Source of the DNA: an uncultured Clostridium sp. | GTDB lineage: Bacteria; Bacillota; Clostridia; Lachnospirales; Lachnospiraceae | Direction: 5' to 3' | Assembly (NCBI GenBank): GCA_900549235.1 | Contig: URNT01000003.1 | Location: forward strand, 62,001-126,000 | Length of the DNA stretch: 64,000 bases | In this document: in pieces, positions 23,834 to 33,551 of the stretch | Layout of the letters: every line of letters begins with the position of its first letter | Numbering within the stretch: position 1 is the stretch's first letter | Notes under the pieces: model-generated | The model's input: the letters and a program-made list of their open reading frames with translations, nothing else | What the model was told of the DNA's origin: nothing | The model's database searches: none | Translations under genes and position numbers: made by a program

Positions 23834-24568
23834 ATGAAATTACAGCGTTTACTCAGTCTGACCCGTCAGGCTCTGGATATATACCGTCTGATAGAGGAGG
23901 GGGATCATATCGCGGTGGGAGTTTCCGGAGGCAAGGACAGCCTGACCCTTCTGTATGCACTCCACCATCTGCGCCGGTTTTATCCGAAAAAATATAACCT
24001 CAGCGCCATTACCGTTGACCTGGGACTTGGAAATATGGACCTGGAGCCGGTGAGGGCTCTCTGCCGCGAATTTGACATCCCATATACCATCATCCCCACA
24101 GAGATAGGGACAGTTCTCTTTGATATACGAAAGGAATCCAACCCCTGCTCTCTCTGCGCCAAAATGCGCAAGGGTGCTCTGAATGAAAAGGCAAAAGAAC
24201 TGGGCTGTAATAAGGTGGCTTATGCCCATCACCGGGATGATGTGATCGAGACCGCTCTGATGTCTCTATTCTACGAAGGACGCTTTTATACCTTCTCTCC
24301 TTATACCTATCTGGACCGTATGGAACTGGCAGTGATCCGTCCTCTTTTATTTGTTTCAGAGGCTGATGTGATTGGATTTAAAAATAAATACAACCTTCCT
24401 GTATGCAAGAATCCCTGCCCGATGGACGGATATACAAAGCGCCAGTATATCAAGGAGCTGATCCGTGATATGCAAAAAGACAATCCTCATCTTAAGGACT
24501 GTCTTTTCCATGCCATTACAGACGGTAATATCAAGGGCTGGCCGGAGGCTGTCAGGCCCCGGCGTTAG
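23834..24568 (+). CDS. TtcA-family tRNA thiolation / PP-loop ATPase
   Basis: 244 aa. PP-loop SGGKDS (residues 31-36) activates the substrate with ATP, and CSLCAKMRKG supplies the CxxC typical of TtcA (2-thiocytidine at tRNA position 32). A second Cys pair is in VCKNPCPMDG, and AYAHHRDDVIET is conserved. The iron-sulfur-dependent TtcA group fits best; the exact tRNA target is not proven. AAAGGAG precedes the ATG. Its stop overlaps the convergent LCP gene. Confidence 0.88.
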   Translation: MKLQRLLSLTRQALDIYRLIEEGDHIAVGVSGGKDSLTLLYALHHLRRFYPKKYNLSAITVDLGLGNMDLEPVRALCREFDIPYTIIPTEIGTVLFDIRKESNPCSLCAKMRKGALNEKAKELGCNKVAYAHHRDDVIETALMSLFYEGRFYTFSPYTYLDRMELAVIRPLLFVSEADVIGFKNKYNLPVCKNPCPMDGYTKRQYIKELIRDMQKDNPHLKDCLFHAITDGNIKGWPEAVRPRR

Positions 24569-26310
24569 GGCTGGTCTGCTCCCGGCCCTCCTGAAGGCCC
24601 GGAGGGCTCTGTCTCACCGGAGGGACCCGGGGAGGAAGTGCCGGATACCGAGCCTGCCGGGCCCGAAATGCCTGGACCGATCTCGTCAGCTTCTTCGGTT
24701 TCCTTCTGGCTCTCAGAGGGCTTCTGGGAGGTACTTTCCTGAACGCCGGGACCGGAATTTTCATCTGTTTTCTCCTCATCCTCCAGAGTTTCAATGGTCT
24801 CAGCTTCTGTGCTCTCCTCTGTCTCTTCCGTTTCCTCTACCGTCTCTTCCAGTGTTTCCTCAACAGAAACTTCCGGCAGGGTTTCTGGCGCCGTTGTGGG
24901 TGCAGGAGCAGCTGTCTGGCTGCCTGCTGAGGAGCCTGGGCTGCTGCCTCCGGAGGAAGGCGGGGCTGCCTTTCCTTCCTCGTAAAGCCCTGTTTCTTCA
25001 GAAATCTGCGCGCTTATCTTCTTAACTGCCGAGGATGGGCTGTAGCTTACGTCCTCTCCATAAAGGAACTGGTGAAGAAGGATCACATTGCTTTCCAGTG
25101 TGGTAGGGATCACGCAGTCCATCTTTCCTACACGGGCCGTCTGTCTGGAAAACGGGAAGCCGCCGGTTGCCGCGATATGATATGTATCAATATCCTTTAC
25201 AAGAGGAAGCACATCATCAATCCCCACACTGGTGGAGATCTCAGGCAGAACCGCTTTTATCAGAGCAGTCAGTTCAGAGGCGCTTGCCTGCTTGGCTTTA
25301 TCAAGAGCCAGGGAAACCACCTTTCTCTGACGCTCTGTACGCTGGAAATCCGTATCCATCAGTCTCAGACGGCTGTAAGCCACGGCCTGGACTCCGTCCA
25401 GGTGATTCATACCCGCCTGGGTCAGGTGGACAGAGGCAATCCCTGTAGACTCAACGGTTTCTGTGATAAATGCGTTAATATACTTAAATTCAGCTGGTGT
25501 GATCTCCAGATCAATACCTCCAAGGATATTGATGGCATTGGCAACGGCTGTCCAGTTAAATGTAGCGTAATCATCGATGGTAAGGTCCAGATTTTCCTCC
25601 AGCGCCGCAACAGCCTGCTCTCGTCCGCCTTTAAAATAGGCTTCGTTTATCTTGTGGAAGGTACCCTCGGAATTGATCTTTAAATAGGTATCACGGTATA
25701 CGCTTACCAGCTTAATCTCTCCTGTTTCGCGGTTTACACTGCAGATCATCTGAACATCCGCCAGGGCCTTCTGGGTGTTGCCGTCCCTGCTGTCTACGCC
25801 GAATACTGCAATGTTCCAGTAGCCTGTAGGCCGGTGGATGAACAGCCATCCCCCATAGACCAGTATGGCCGCAAATACCAAAAGAATCAGCTTTTTAAAG
25901 CCGCCCCGTTTCCGTCTGGCTGCCTGCTTTCTGGGGCTTCTCTTCCCCGGCCTTCCGGCTGCATCCCTGCGTTCTCCTGAAGGGACTGCTGTTCTTTTAG
26001 AGGAAGCTCTGTGTGGCTGGGAATGGGAAGATGAGGAAGGCGCATTGGAGCGTCTGGTCCTGCCGGAAGCGCTTCTCTGGCTGTGTCTGCTGCCGGAAAC
26101 GGTTCTGGAAGAGCCTGCGGCGCTGCTGCTCCTTACAGGGCTGCGCCTGGCTGCCTGCCTTGACTCTGATTCAAAGGGAAGTCTTGGGCCCTCATACTCC
26201 TCCTCGTAATAATATGCCTCATCCAGATCGTCCGAAGGCACCGCCTGGGAAGGCCGGGTTCGTCTGGCTCTGAGCCGCTGAAGCTCATCTTCATTTTCAT
26301 TATATTTCAT
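24565..26310 (-). CDS. LCP-family (LytR-CpsA-Psr) glycopolymer transferase
   Basis: 581 aa. A long basic Ser/Arg-rich cytoplasmic tail (about 1-130), one transmembrane helix (FKKLILLVFAAILVYGGWLFI), then the LCP domain with IAVFGVDSRDG, VSVYRDTYLKI, HKINEAYFKGG and SRLRLMDTDFQRTERQR. A low-complexity Pro/Ser/Glu tail of about 150 residues ends the protein. LCP enzymes attach wall polymers to peptidoglycan. I chose the ATG at 26310, 8 nt after GAGGTG; an ATG at 26325 is less likely. It follows the NlpC/P60 gene in one operon. Confidence 0.9.
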   Translation of the reverse strand: MKYNENEDELQRLRARRTRPSQAVPSDDLDEAYYYEEEYEGPRLPFESESRQAARRSPVRSSSAAGSSRTVSGSRHSQRSASGRTRRSNAPSSSSHSQPHRASSKRTAVPSGERRDAAGRPGKRSPRKQAARRKRGGFKKLILLVFAAILVYGGWLFIHRPTGYWNIAVFGVDSRDGNTQKALADVQMICSVNRETGEIKLVSVYRDTYLKINSEGTFHKINEAYFKGGREQAVAALEENLDLTIDDYATFNWTAVANAINILGGIDLEITPAEFKYINAFITETVESTGIASVHLTQAGMNHLDGVQAVAYSRLRLMDTDFQRTERQRKVVSLALDKAKQASASELTALIKAVLPEISTSVGIDDVLPLVKDIDTYHIAATGGFPFSRQTARVGKMDCVIPTTLESNVILLHQFLYGEDVSYSPSSAVKKISAQISEETGLYEEGKAAPPSSGGSSPGSSAGSQTAAPAPTTAPETLPEVSVEETLEETVEETEETEESTEAETIETLEDEEKTDENSGPGVQESTSQKPSESQKETEEADEIGPGISGPAGSVSGTSSPGPSGETEPSGPSGGPGADQP

Positions 26311-26334
26311 TTTGCTGCACCTCATTTTATATAT

Positions 26335-27933
26335 TTATTGGCCTGCCGGAAGAATCCTCCGGTAATAGGGCCAGTCCTCATCGCTTAAGGATGCCTCCAC
26401 ATTGTTGGTAAGACCGGAGGTTTCCTGGATACAGAGCATCTGACCGTTCTCAGCCCAGCCAAGGAACAGGACAACATGGGCCATAGAGCCGGTGCGGATA
26501 CATAGATCTCCCGGCAGAAGCTCCTCTTTTGAGATCACCTGGCCGGTCTGGATCAGGTTCCCTGTGCTCTCCGCTCCCAGACGGCTTCCGGTAACGGACC
26601 AGTAAAGCCAGCTGATCCATCCGGAACAGTCAAGACCCTTTAAAAAACGGCCGTCCACATCCGGCTCCACAACCGTACCGAAGCCATTTCCTTCATATCC
26701 GGGCCTGTGAGGCTTGCCGCCCCAGTAATAGGGGATCCGTCCTACAGAAGCCAGCCCATACTGGATCAGCCTGCGCCGCAGCTCGCTGGTTTCCGGGGGG
26801 ATCAGCTTCATATACAGCTCAATCTCGGCGGAGGTCAGTGGGTTCACAGAAACCAGGTCAGCTGCATTGATTCCGTAAGCCTCGTACCAGTCCTGCGACA
26901 GAAGCTCCTGCACCCGCCCTCTCTCCTCTTCACTCCAGTTAGGCAGTGTCTCATCCCTTAAAGGGAGAGAAAAGAGTCCGTTTACCCCTGTATCCTTTAT
27001 AAAGGCCGTAACAGCCAGGTCAATGTGCCCCCTGCATATAGGCGCCCCAGCTGCAGCTTCGCTTGGAGAGGCTGTGGCGGGAAGGGGTTCTGATATGGTT
27101 TCCGGGACAATGCCCGGCCCGCCCTCTGGCCCCCATACAGTACCGGTATCAGTAACCTGAGACGGAGTGGCCATTTCTGGCTCAGAACCGGAGGCTTCAG
27201 GCGGGATACTGGCAGCCTCTGAAGGCACAGCTTCCGCGGAAGGGGCTTCCACTGCGCAGCCTCCCTCACAATAGTAAAGCTCTCCCAGCGCAGCGCTCCG
27301 GCTATGAGACTGCTCCCACAGCCAGTCCGCAAAGGCTTCTATTTCTTCATAGGAAGAAAAACTTCCTCTCTGGTACATGGTATCAGTAAGAGAAATGATC
27401 GCCCGGGCATTGGATACTCCCTGGACCAGTGTGTTTTCTCCGTTATAAAAGCTCACATTCAGGCTGGAAAATGCTGTGATCTCCTGAGCCAGAAGCTGAC
27501 CTGCCAGATCACTGAGGCCAAGCTGAGCGGCCAGATCGGCAGGGGCGCTGTCATAAAGCCCGTAGATGCCGGAAAGCCACTGGCTGTCTTTTTCAGCCAG
27601 CTGGGTGTATAAAAGAGCGGCTGCGCTGTCAGAGGGAGAATCAGGCGCCCCGCCTTCCCGATCGATGCCGGCAAGAAGGAGCCGCGCGCTCTCTTCTTCG
27701 GCTGAAAGAGCCTCAGAGGGCGAGGCGGCCGTAGCCGCAGGGACGGTTTCCCGGGAAGGCTCTGAAGGGGATGCCATTCCGCTTACTCTTAATTCCTTCA
27801 TCCTGTTTTCCTTCTGCCGCATATACAGGCCGCCCCCAAGAAGGCAGACCAAAAGCAGTGCCCCTCCCAGGACAGCCGCCTTCTTTTTATTCTGTTGTAA
27901 TAATAAGAGCCATTTTTTTATGTATTCGTTCAT
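26335..27933 (-). CDS. Membrane-anchored NlpC/P60 (C40) peptidase
   Basis: 532 aa. An N-terminal anchor helix (KAAVLGGALLLVCLLGGGLYM) is followed by Ser/Pro/Glu-rich linker regions, with the C40 domain at the end: catalytic Cys in GLDCSGWISW and His in MAHVVLFLG. The middle part (about 95-235) is unassigned. It probably cleaves peptidoglycan peptides outside the cell. It is upstream of and co-directional with the LCP gene by 24 bp, which suggests a joint wall-remodelling role. Confidence 0.9.
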   Translation of the reverse strand: MNEYIKKWLLLLQQNKKKAAVLGGALLLVCLLGGGLYMRQKENRMKELRVSGMASPSEPSRETVPAATAASPSEALSAEEESARLLLAGIDREGGAPDSPSDSAAALLYTQLAEKDSQWLSGIYGLYDSAPADLAAQLGLSDLAGQLLAQEITAFSSLNVSFYNGENTLVQGVSNARAIISLTDTMYQRGSFSSYEEIEAFADWLWEQSHSRSAALGELYYCEGGCAVEAPSAEAVPSEAASIPPEASGSEPEMATPSQVTDTGTVWGPEGGPGIVPETISEPLPATASPSEAAAGAPICRGHIDLAVTAFIKDTGVNGLFSLPLRDETLPNWSEEERGRVQELLSQDWYEAYGINAADLVSVNPLTSAEIELYMKLIPPETSELRRRLIQYGLASVGRIPYYWGGKPHRPGYEGNGFGTVVEPDVDGRFLKGLDCSGWISWLYWSVTGSRLGAESTGNLIQTGQVISKEELLPGDLCIRTGSMAHVVLFLGWAENGQMLCIQETSGLTNNVEASLSDEDWPYYRRILPAGQ

Positions 27934-28033
27934 TTGTATTCCCGGTGCTTCTGTAAAGTTTATCCTGCGACATTATATCATACATTGACATGAAAAAACA
28001 GATAGAATCTCTTACAGAATCATTAATATCCCG

Positions 28034-28062
28034 TTGACGCATAAATTACAGTGAGCTATAAT
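28034..28062 (+). promoter_or_regulatory. glmS promoter
   Basis: TTGACG (28034-28039), a 17-bp spacer and a perfect TATAAT (28057-28062) place the transcription start near 28069, about 40 nt before the ribozyme cleavage site. Confidence 0.85.
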
Positions 28063-28094
28063 AACTCCATTCCGTTTCAGGAGGGAACGGAAGG

Positions 28095-28258
28095 AATAGC
28101 AAAGCTATAGCGCCATGCACCTTAAAAGGGACCGATATGCTTTTAAGGTTAACGAGGAGGAGAGAGAATCGAACATTCGGCGGATGCTCTCCCATGCGGT
28201 CCGGGCGTGTGACATGCTGTAAAATATGCGGGTGACCGCAGAACAAAGACGGCATGAC
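28095..28258 (+). ncRNA. glmS ribozyme riboswitch
   Basis: Self-cleaving RNA that uses glucosamine-6-phosphate as cofactor. Cleavage would fall between A28109 and G28110, before GCGCC. The conserved core follows: TTAACGAGGAGGAG, then AATCGA...ATTCGGCGGATG, with the complementary CTCTCCC strand. It lies in the 5' leader of glmS. When the sugar is plentiful, cleavage exposes a 5'-OH end and the message is degraded. The outer borders are approximate. Confidence 0.93.
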
Positions 28259-28290
28259 CGGACAAAAATAGACAGAGAGGAAGAAAATCT

Positions 28291-30117
28291 ATGTGCGGAA
28301 TTATCGGTTATACAGGGCCTCTGGATGCCAGGCCCCTGCTCCTTAACGGACTGGCAGGGCTGGAATACAGAGGCTATGACAGCGCGGGAATCGCCTATTT
28401 TGACGGCTCCATGGAGATCCAGGTAAGAAAAACAACAGGAAAGGTGGCTGCCCTTAAGGAAAAGCTCCGGGATGATCAGGAGATATGCCACTGCGGCATC
28501 GGCCATACCCGCTGGGCCACCCACGGAGGGGTAACAGATGCCAATGCCCATCCCCACCGTTTTGGAGCTGTGACCCTGATCCACAACGGGATTATAGAAA
28601 ACTATCACCAGCTGACGGAGCAGTATCACCTGGAGGGGCGGCTCCTCTCTCAGACAGACAGCGAAGTAGCGGCCGGAGTCCTGGATACCATCTATAGGGC
28701 TCATGGGGGAAATGCCCTTGCAGCCATAAAAGAATTTACCTCCTGCCTGGAGGGCTCCTACGGTTTCTGTATTCTGTTTCAGGACCATCCCGGGGAAATA
28801 TACGCCCTGCGTCACGTCAGCCCTCTGGTGGCTGCCTACACACCTTCAGGAGCTATGATCGCCTCGGATCTGACTGCCTTTATCCCTTTTACCAGGGAAT
28901 ATTTCGTCGTGCCGGAGGACTGCATCATCCGTCTTACGCCCTATGAGATCCATCTATTTAACCAGAATATGGAGCGGATTACACCTGAGATTCTGGAAAT
29001 CAACTGGAATATGGATGCAGCCATGAAAAACGGCTATCCTCATTTTATGCTGAAGGAGATTCATGAGCAGCCGGATGCTCTTAAAAATACGATCCTGCCA
29101 AGGATGGAGCAGGGACTTCCGGATTTTTCAGGGGATCATATTCCGGATGAGCTTTTCAGAGACTGCAGCCAGATCCACATCGTGGCCTGCGGTACGGCCA
29201 TGCATGCGGGAATGGTGGCAAGGGCTCTGATGGAGCCTCTGATCCGGATTCCGGTGCAGGTATCCATTGCTTCTGAATTCCGCTATCAGACGCCGCTGAT
29301 CGATGAACGAACCCTGGTTATTGTGATCTCACAGTCCGGCGAGACCATTGATACACTGGCGGCTATGAGTCTGGCTCAGTCCCTGGGAGCCAGGACTCTT
29401 TCCATTGTAAACGTAAAGGGCTCCACCATCGCAAGACAGAGTGACTATGTGCTGTATACCCACGCAGGCCCTGAAATCGCCGTAGCCAGCACAAAGGCCT
29501 ACTCCGTACAGCTGGCCGCCCTTTATATGCTGATCTGCCGTATGGCCCTTGTAAGGGGCCTGTACACAGAGCGTCAGGCAGCTGATTTTATGAAGGAGCT
29601 TCTGGAGGCGATTCCGGCCATGGAAGCCATGATCGAAAAAAAGGAGGAGATCCGGGGCATCGTAAAGCATCTTTTGAACCAGCCGGATGCGTTTTTTATC
29701 GGACGGGGACTGGATTATGCCTTTTCCCTGGAAGGGGCATTGAAATTGAAGGAGATCTCCTACATCCATGCGGAGGCCTGCGCTGCCGGGGAATTAAAAC
29801 ATGGCTCTATTGCCCTGATCTCTGAGCAGGTTCCTGTGATTGCGCTTGCCACCCAGAACCGAGTCCTTTCAAAGACCCTGTCAAATGTCCGTGAGGTGAA
29901 GGCAAGAGGTGCCTATGTGATCCTGATACTGAAAGCACAGACGGCGGTAGATGAGGATATTGCAGATGCCCTGCTTCGGATCCCGGATCTGGCAGACGGC
30001 TTTTCCGTATTTCCTGCTGCGGTGCTTCTGCAGCTGATCGCGTATTACGCCTCTGTAGGAAAAGGGCTCAACGTGGATCAGCCAAGGAACCTGGCAAAAT
30101 CAGTTACTGTAGAATAA
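28291..30117 (+). CDS. glmS: Glutamine-fructose-6-phosphate aminotransferase
   Basis: 608 aa. The N-terminal glutaminase domain starts with the nucleophile Cys2 (MCGIIGYTG) and has GIGHTRWATHG. Two C-terminal SIS domains bind the sugar phosphate (ACGTAMHAG, ISQSGETIDT, EIAVASTKAY). It ends with the expected DQPRNLAKSVTVE. It makes GlcN-6-P for the cell wall and is feedback-controlled by the ribozyme upstream. Confidence 0.98.
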   Translation: MCGIIGYTGPLDARPLLLNGLAGLEYRGYDSAGIAYFDGSMEIQVRKTTGKVAALKEKLRDDQEICHCGIGHTRWATHGGVTDANAHPHRFGAVTLIHNGIIENYHQLTEQYHLEGRLLSQTDSEVAAGVLDTIYRAHGGNALAAIKEFTSCLEGSYGFCILFQDHPGEIYALRHVSPLVAAYTPSGAMIASDLTAFIPFTREYFVVPEDCIIRLTPYEIHLFNQNMERITPEILEINWNMDAAMKNGYPHFMLKEIHEQPDALKNTILPRMEQGLPDFSGDHIPDELFRDCSQIHIVACGTAMHAGMVARALMEPLIRIPVQVSIASEFRYQTPLIDERTLVIVISQSGETIDTLAAMSLAQSLGARTLSIVNVKGSTIARQSDYVLYTHAGPEIAVASTKAYSVQLAALYMLICRMALVRGLYTERQAADFMKELLEAIPAMEAMIEKKEEIRGIVKHLLNQPDAFFIGRGLDYAFSLEGALKLKEISYIHAEACAAGELKHGSIALISEQVPVIALATQNRVLSKTLSNVREVKARGAYVILILKAQTAVDEDIADALLRIPDLADGFSVFPAAVLLQLIAYYASVGKGLNVDQPRNLAKSVTVE

Positions 30118-30123
30118 AAATCA

Positions 30124-30171
30124 AAAACCGGCCTTCGGATGAGCATTCTCTGTCATCCGAAGGCCGGTTTT
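30124..30171. terminator. Strong bidirectional terminator after glmS
   Basis: A 19-bp perfect stem, AAAACCGGCCTTCGGATGA (30124-30142) with its complement at 30153-30171, has A- and T-runs at its ends. It serves glmS and the convergent kinase-like gene. Confidence 0.92.
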
Positions 30172-30182
30172 GTCATCAGTAT

Positions 30183-30818
30183 CTATCTCTGGCGCCACTG
30201 CTGCTTTGCTTTCGCAAAATCCAGTATCACGTCTACAGCGCCTTCCGGGCCGGTAGCGCTGCTGTTGATGCACAGGTCATAACTGCGCGGATCGCCCCAC
30301 TTTTTATTTGAGTAGTAATTGTAGTAGCTGGAACGCTGTTTATCTGTCTTTATCATAATATCCTTGGCCTTGCTCTGGTCTACGTTGTAGAGTTCCTGCA
30401 GGCGTTTGAGCTTGTCACTGTCATTGGCGCTGATAAAGACACTGACAACATTAGGATAATCCTCCAGAGCGTAGTCGGCGCAGCGGCCTACCATCACGCA
30501 GGAGGCTTCATCAGCCAGCTTTTTGATGGTGTCAAACTGAGCCAGGAAGATCTTATGGTTGATGGGCATATCTGAATAGCCGGATGAGGTATACCCCATC
30601 GAATAAGAATCCATCACCAGGGAGTAAAGGAAGCTGCTGGTGGGCCGTTCGTCGTGCTTTTCAAACAGCTCTTCGCAGAGCCCGCTGTGTTTTGCCGCCA
30701 TGGAAAGAAGCTCTTTATCGTAGCACTTGACTCCCATCTTTTCAGCAAGAAGCTGACCGATCAGCTTGCCTCCGCTTCCGCACTGTCTTCCGATTGTAAT
30801 AACAAGGTTTCCTGCCAT
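30183..30818 (-). CDS. Cytidylate kinase-like family protein
   Basis: 211 aa. The P-loop-like start ITIGRQCGSGGKLIGQLLAEKMG and a VGRCADYAL motif place it in the cytidylate kinase-like family common in Clostridia. The loop GRQCGSGGK differs from the standard GxxxxGKT, so substrate and activity are uncertain. It stands alone, with an AT-rich promoter region upstream. Confidence 0.85.
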   Translation of the reverse strand: MAGNLVITIGRQCGSGGKLIGQLLAEKMGVKCYDKELLSMAAKHSGLCEELFEKHDERPTSSFLYSLVMDSYSMGYTSSGYSDMPINHKIFLAQFDTIKKLADEASCVMVGRCADYALEDYPNVVSVFISANDSDKLKRLQELYNVDQSKAKDIMIKTDKQRSSYYNYYSNKKWGDPRSYDLCINSSATGPEGAVDVILDFAKAKQQWRQR

Positions 30819-30958
30819 ATCACATACCCCTTTCTGCTTTCCGTCATAACAAAGTAAGCTGTACTATAATTGTATTATAACTCAAAAATTCAGAAAAGTA
30901 TATAGAAATGGACAAAAAAACAAAAAATAATTAGAACATTTCCGACAAAAGTGACAGC

Positions 30959-31870
30959 TTAAGCCAGAGTGTCAAGGAGATGTTTGAAATAATCCGGCAA
31001 AGGAGCGGAAAATTCCATATACTCTCCTGTCCTTGGATGGATAAAGCCCAGCACTCCCGCGTGGAGGGTCTGTCCCTGAAGGCCGCTTACGGGACATCTG
31101 GCTGGGCCGTAAACCAGATCTCCCAGAAGGGGATGCTGGATGCTTGCCATATGAACGCGTATCTGATGGGTCCTGCCGGTTTCCAGACGGCATTCCACAT
31201 GAGTAAACTGCTTTAACCGGGACAGAACCCTGTAGTGGGTCACAGCCGGTTTCCCGTTGTTATAGTTGATGCTCATTTTCTTGCGATCCACCGGATGGCG
31301 GCCGATTGGGCCCTCAATGGTACTGGAATCTTCCTTTAAAACGCCGTGGACAATAGCCTGATACCGCCTGGTAACGGAATGCTCCTTCAGCTGGGCTGCA
31401 ATGGAGCTGTGGGCCATATCATTTTTACAAACGATCAGTACGCCGGTGGTGTCCATGTCGATGCGGTGCACGATGCCGGGACGCATCACCCCGTTGATCC
31501 CGGAAAGCTGGCCCCGGCAGTGATACATCAGGCCGTTGACCAGCGTATGGGAAGTATGTCCGGCTGCGGGATGGACCACCATGCCCTTGGGCTTATTCAC
31601 AAGGAGCACGTCCTGATCCTCATAGAGGATGTCAAGCGCCATCTCCTCCGGTTCGATCTCCGGCTCCACCGCCTCCGGTACCTCCAGGCAGATCAGATCC
31701 TCCTCTTCCACTGCGTAGCTGGCCTTCACAGGACTGCCGTTTACAAGCACCTGGCCGGACCGCAGCAGCTTCTGGAGATAGGAACGGCTGAGTCCCTCAC
31801 AGACCTGGGCCAGATATTTGTCAATACGCAGACCGCTGTCAGAAAGCTCCGGGTAAAATTCCTGTTTCAA
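30959..31870 (-). CDS. rluD: RluA-family pseudouridine synthase (RluD type)
   Basis: 303 aa. An N-terminal S4 RNA-binding domain (LRIDKYLAQVCEGLSRSYLQKLLRSGQVLVNG) is followed by the catalytic domain with Asp in HRIDMDTTGV and GRTHQIRVHM. It modifies uridines in 23S rRNA. It overlaps lspA by 4 bp and is the last gene of aroB-lspA-rluD. Confidence 0.94.
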   Translation of the reverse strand: MKQEFYPELSDSGLRIDKYLAQVCEGLSRSYLQKLLRSGQVLVNGSPVKASYAVEEEDLICLEVPEAVEPEIEPEEMALDILYEDQDVLLVNKPKGMVVHPAAGHTSHTLVNGLMYHCRGQLSGINGVMRPGIVHRIDMDTTGVLIVCKNDMAHSSIAAQLKEHSVTRRYQAIVHGVLKEDSSTIEGPIGRHPVDRKKMSINYNNGKPAVTHYRVLSRLKQFTHVECRLETGRTHQIRVHMASIQHPLLGDLVYGPARCPVSGLQGQTLHAGVLGFIHPRTGEYMEFSAPLPDYFKHLLDTLA

Positions 31871-32388
31871 TGCTCCTTCTTCCCCTTTCTGAGTGAAAAG
31901 CAGGCCATATCCTCATCGCTGTAGTAAAACATAACCAGCAGTACCAGAAGGAAGGCCGCTACTGTCACATAACAGTCCGCCACGTTGAAAATAGGGAAGT
32001 TGATCAGTTTAAAGTATAAAAAATCCACTACATAACCCTGGGAGATCCGGTCGATCATATTTCCAACGGCTCCCGCGCCTACCAGCATAAGGCAGACAGC
32101 CAGAGGACGGTATTTTCTATCATCCGGCATACGCCAGATCATATAAACGATAGCTGCCAGCACCAGGATGCCGATCAAAAAGAAAAAAAACTGTTTTTCC
32201 TGGAGCATGCCAAAGGCCGCGCCTCTGTTTTCAGAATAATAAAACTCAAATACTCCCTCCAGAACTACCATTGGTTCATTGCCTTTTAAATTGGCTGTTG
32301 CCAGTCCCTTGGTCCACTGGTCCAGTCCGGTCAGGATGATAAAGCCGGTGAGAAACCGCAGAATCAGGGATCGCTTTTCTTTTGTCAT
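31867..32388 (-). CDS. lspA: Lipoprotein signal peptidase (signal peptidase II)
   Basis: 173 aa, four membrane helices. The aspartic protease residues lie in GNMIDRI and YVVDFLYF. It cleaves diacylglyceryl-prolipoproteins before Cys. The coding region overlaps both neighbours by 4 bp, so the three genes are translationally coupled. The C-terminus is basic and slightly longer than usual. Confidence 0.95.
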   Translation of the reverse strand: MTKEKRSLILRFLTGFIILTGLDQWTKGLATANLKGNEPMVVLEGVFEFYYSENRGAAFGMLQEKQFFFFLIGILVLAAIVYMIWRMPDDRKYRPLAVCLMLVGAGAVGNMIDRISQGYVVDFLYFKLINFPIFNVADCYVTVAAFLLVLLVMFYYSDEDMACFSLRKGKKEH

Positions 32389-33482
32389 AAATGCGCTCCT
32401 CCTATGAAGTCAAAGCCGGCCCTCATCTCCTGGTCGGTCACTGTTTTATCTGCATAGCCTTCTCCTGTTTCCTTTAGAAGGATAAATTTTACAGAACCGG
32501 CTTCCATTTTTTTATCGTTTTTAGTAGCTGCGATCACAGCCTCCGGGGTCAGCCCATTTACAGAAACAGGAAGCTGGAAGGAGGCGAAGGTGCCGCGTAT
32601 ATCCATTACATCTTCCTCTGTAAGAAAGCCCCGCAGCTGTGAGATTCTGGCGGCAGCGATGGAGCCGATGCCTACACAGTGGCCATGGAGCATGGAAAAA
32701 TCCATCAGCTTCTCAACGGCATGTCCCAGAGTATGGCCAAAGTTTAAAAGGGCTCTCTCTCCCTGCTCCGTAGGATCAGCCTCCACCACCTGCTTTTTGA
32801 TCCGGTTGCTGACGAGCACCATCTGACAGCACAGCTTCAGGTCTCTGGCCATGATGCCGTCATGGTTCTCTTTCAGCCACTGATAATAGGCCGCGTCCCT
32901 GATCAGGCCATGCTTGATCACCTCGCCCATGCCGGAGGAAAACTGCTCATCGGGCAGAGTTAAGAGGGTGGCAAGATTGGTATATACCAGTTTTGGCATA
33001 TGAAAGGCGCCTACCATATTTTTGTAGGCGTCAAAATCCACTCCTGTCTTTCCGCCGATGCTGGAATCCACCTGGGAAAGCAGAGTGGTGGGGATCTGGA
33101 AGAAATCGATACCTCTTAGATAGGTAGCTGCAGCAAAGCCGCAGAGATCCCCTACAACGCCGCCTCCCAGCGCGGCCAGCATATCCTTCCTGTCAAATTT
33201 CTCCAGGATCAGGTGCTCATACAGATCCCGGACCGTGTCCAGGTTCTTCTGTTCCTCCCCTGCGGGAAATACAAATACAGAAACAAAGCGGCAGCAGCCG
33301 GTTAAGATCTCTTTTACCTCCTCCAGATACAGAGGGGACACATGGGAATCGGTGACAATACAGAGCTTTTTCTCCTTTACCCCAAGGGCCTCCATCTCTT
33401 TTTTTAATCCTTCAAAGGATGTTTCAAGTACAATATCATAAGCAGGCTTTAAATCCCGCAGCACAGTCAATCTTTCTGCCAT
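32385..33482 (-). CDS. aroB: 3-dehydroquinate synthase
   Basis: 365 aa. Second step of the shikimate pathway. NAD-binding GGGVVGDLCGFAAATYLRGI, metal and substrate residues in the HGLI and NFGHTLGHAVE motifs. I chose the ATG at 33482, 8 nt after AGGAGG; the longer frame from 33524 has no site. It heads a set with lspA and rluD. Confidence 0.95.
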   Translation of the reverse strand: MAERLTVLRDLKPAYDIVLETSFEGLKKEMEALGVKEKKLCIVTDSHVSPLYLEEVKEILTGCCRFVSVFVFPAGEEQKNLDTVRDLYEHLILEKFDRKDMLAALGGGVVGDLCGFAAATYLRGIDFFQIPTTLLSQVDSSIGGKTGVDFDAYKNMVGAFHMPKLVYTNLATLLTLPDEQFSSGMGEVIKHGLIRDAAYYQWLKENHDGIMARDLKLCCQMVLVSNRIKKQVVEADPTEQGERALLNFGHTLGHAVEKLMDFSMLHGHCVGIGSIAAARISQLRGFLTEEDVMDIRGTFASFQLPVSVNGLTPEAVIAATKNDKKMEAGSVKFILLKETGEGYADKTVTDQEMRAGFDFIGGAHL

Positions 33483-33551
33483 AATAAAATCCTCCTGATG
33501 ATGTAACAGCAAATCGGCAGACACTCAGGTCTGCCGCAAAGAAAAAGCATT

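Noticed and set aside
25072..25683. 203-codon plus-strand frame inside the LCP gene
   Set aside because: Antisense shadow of a clear LCP domain.
28105..28815. 236-codon minus-strand frame over the glmS leader
   Set aside because: It runs antisense through the glmS ribozyme and the glmS start, both firmly identified.
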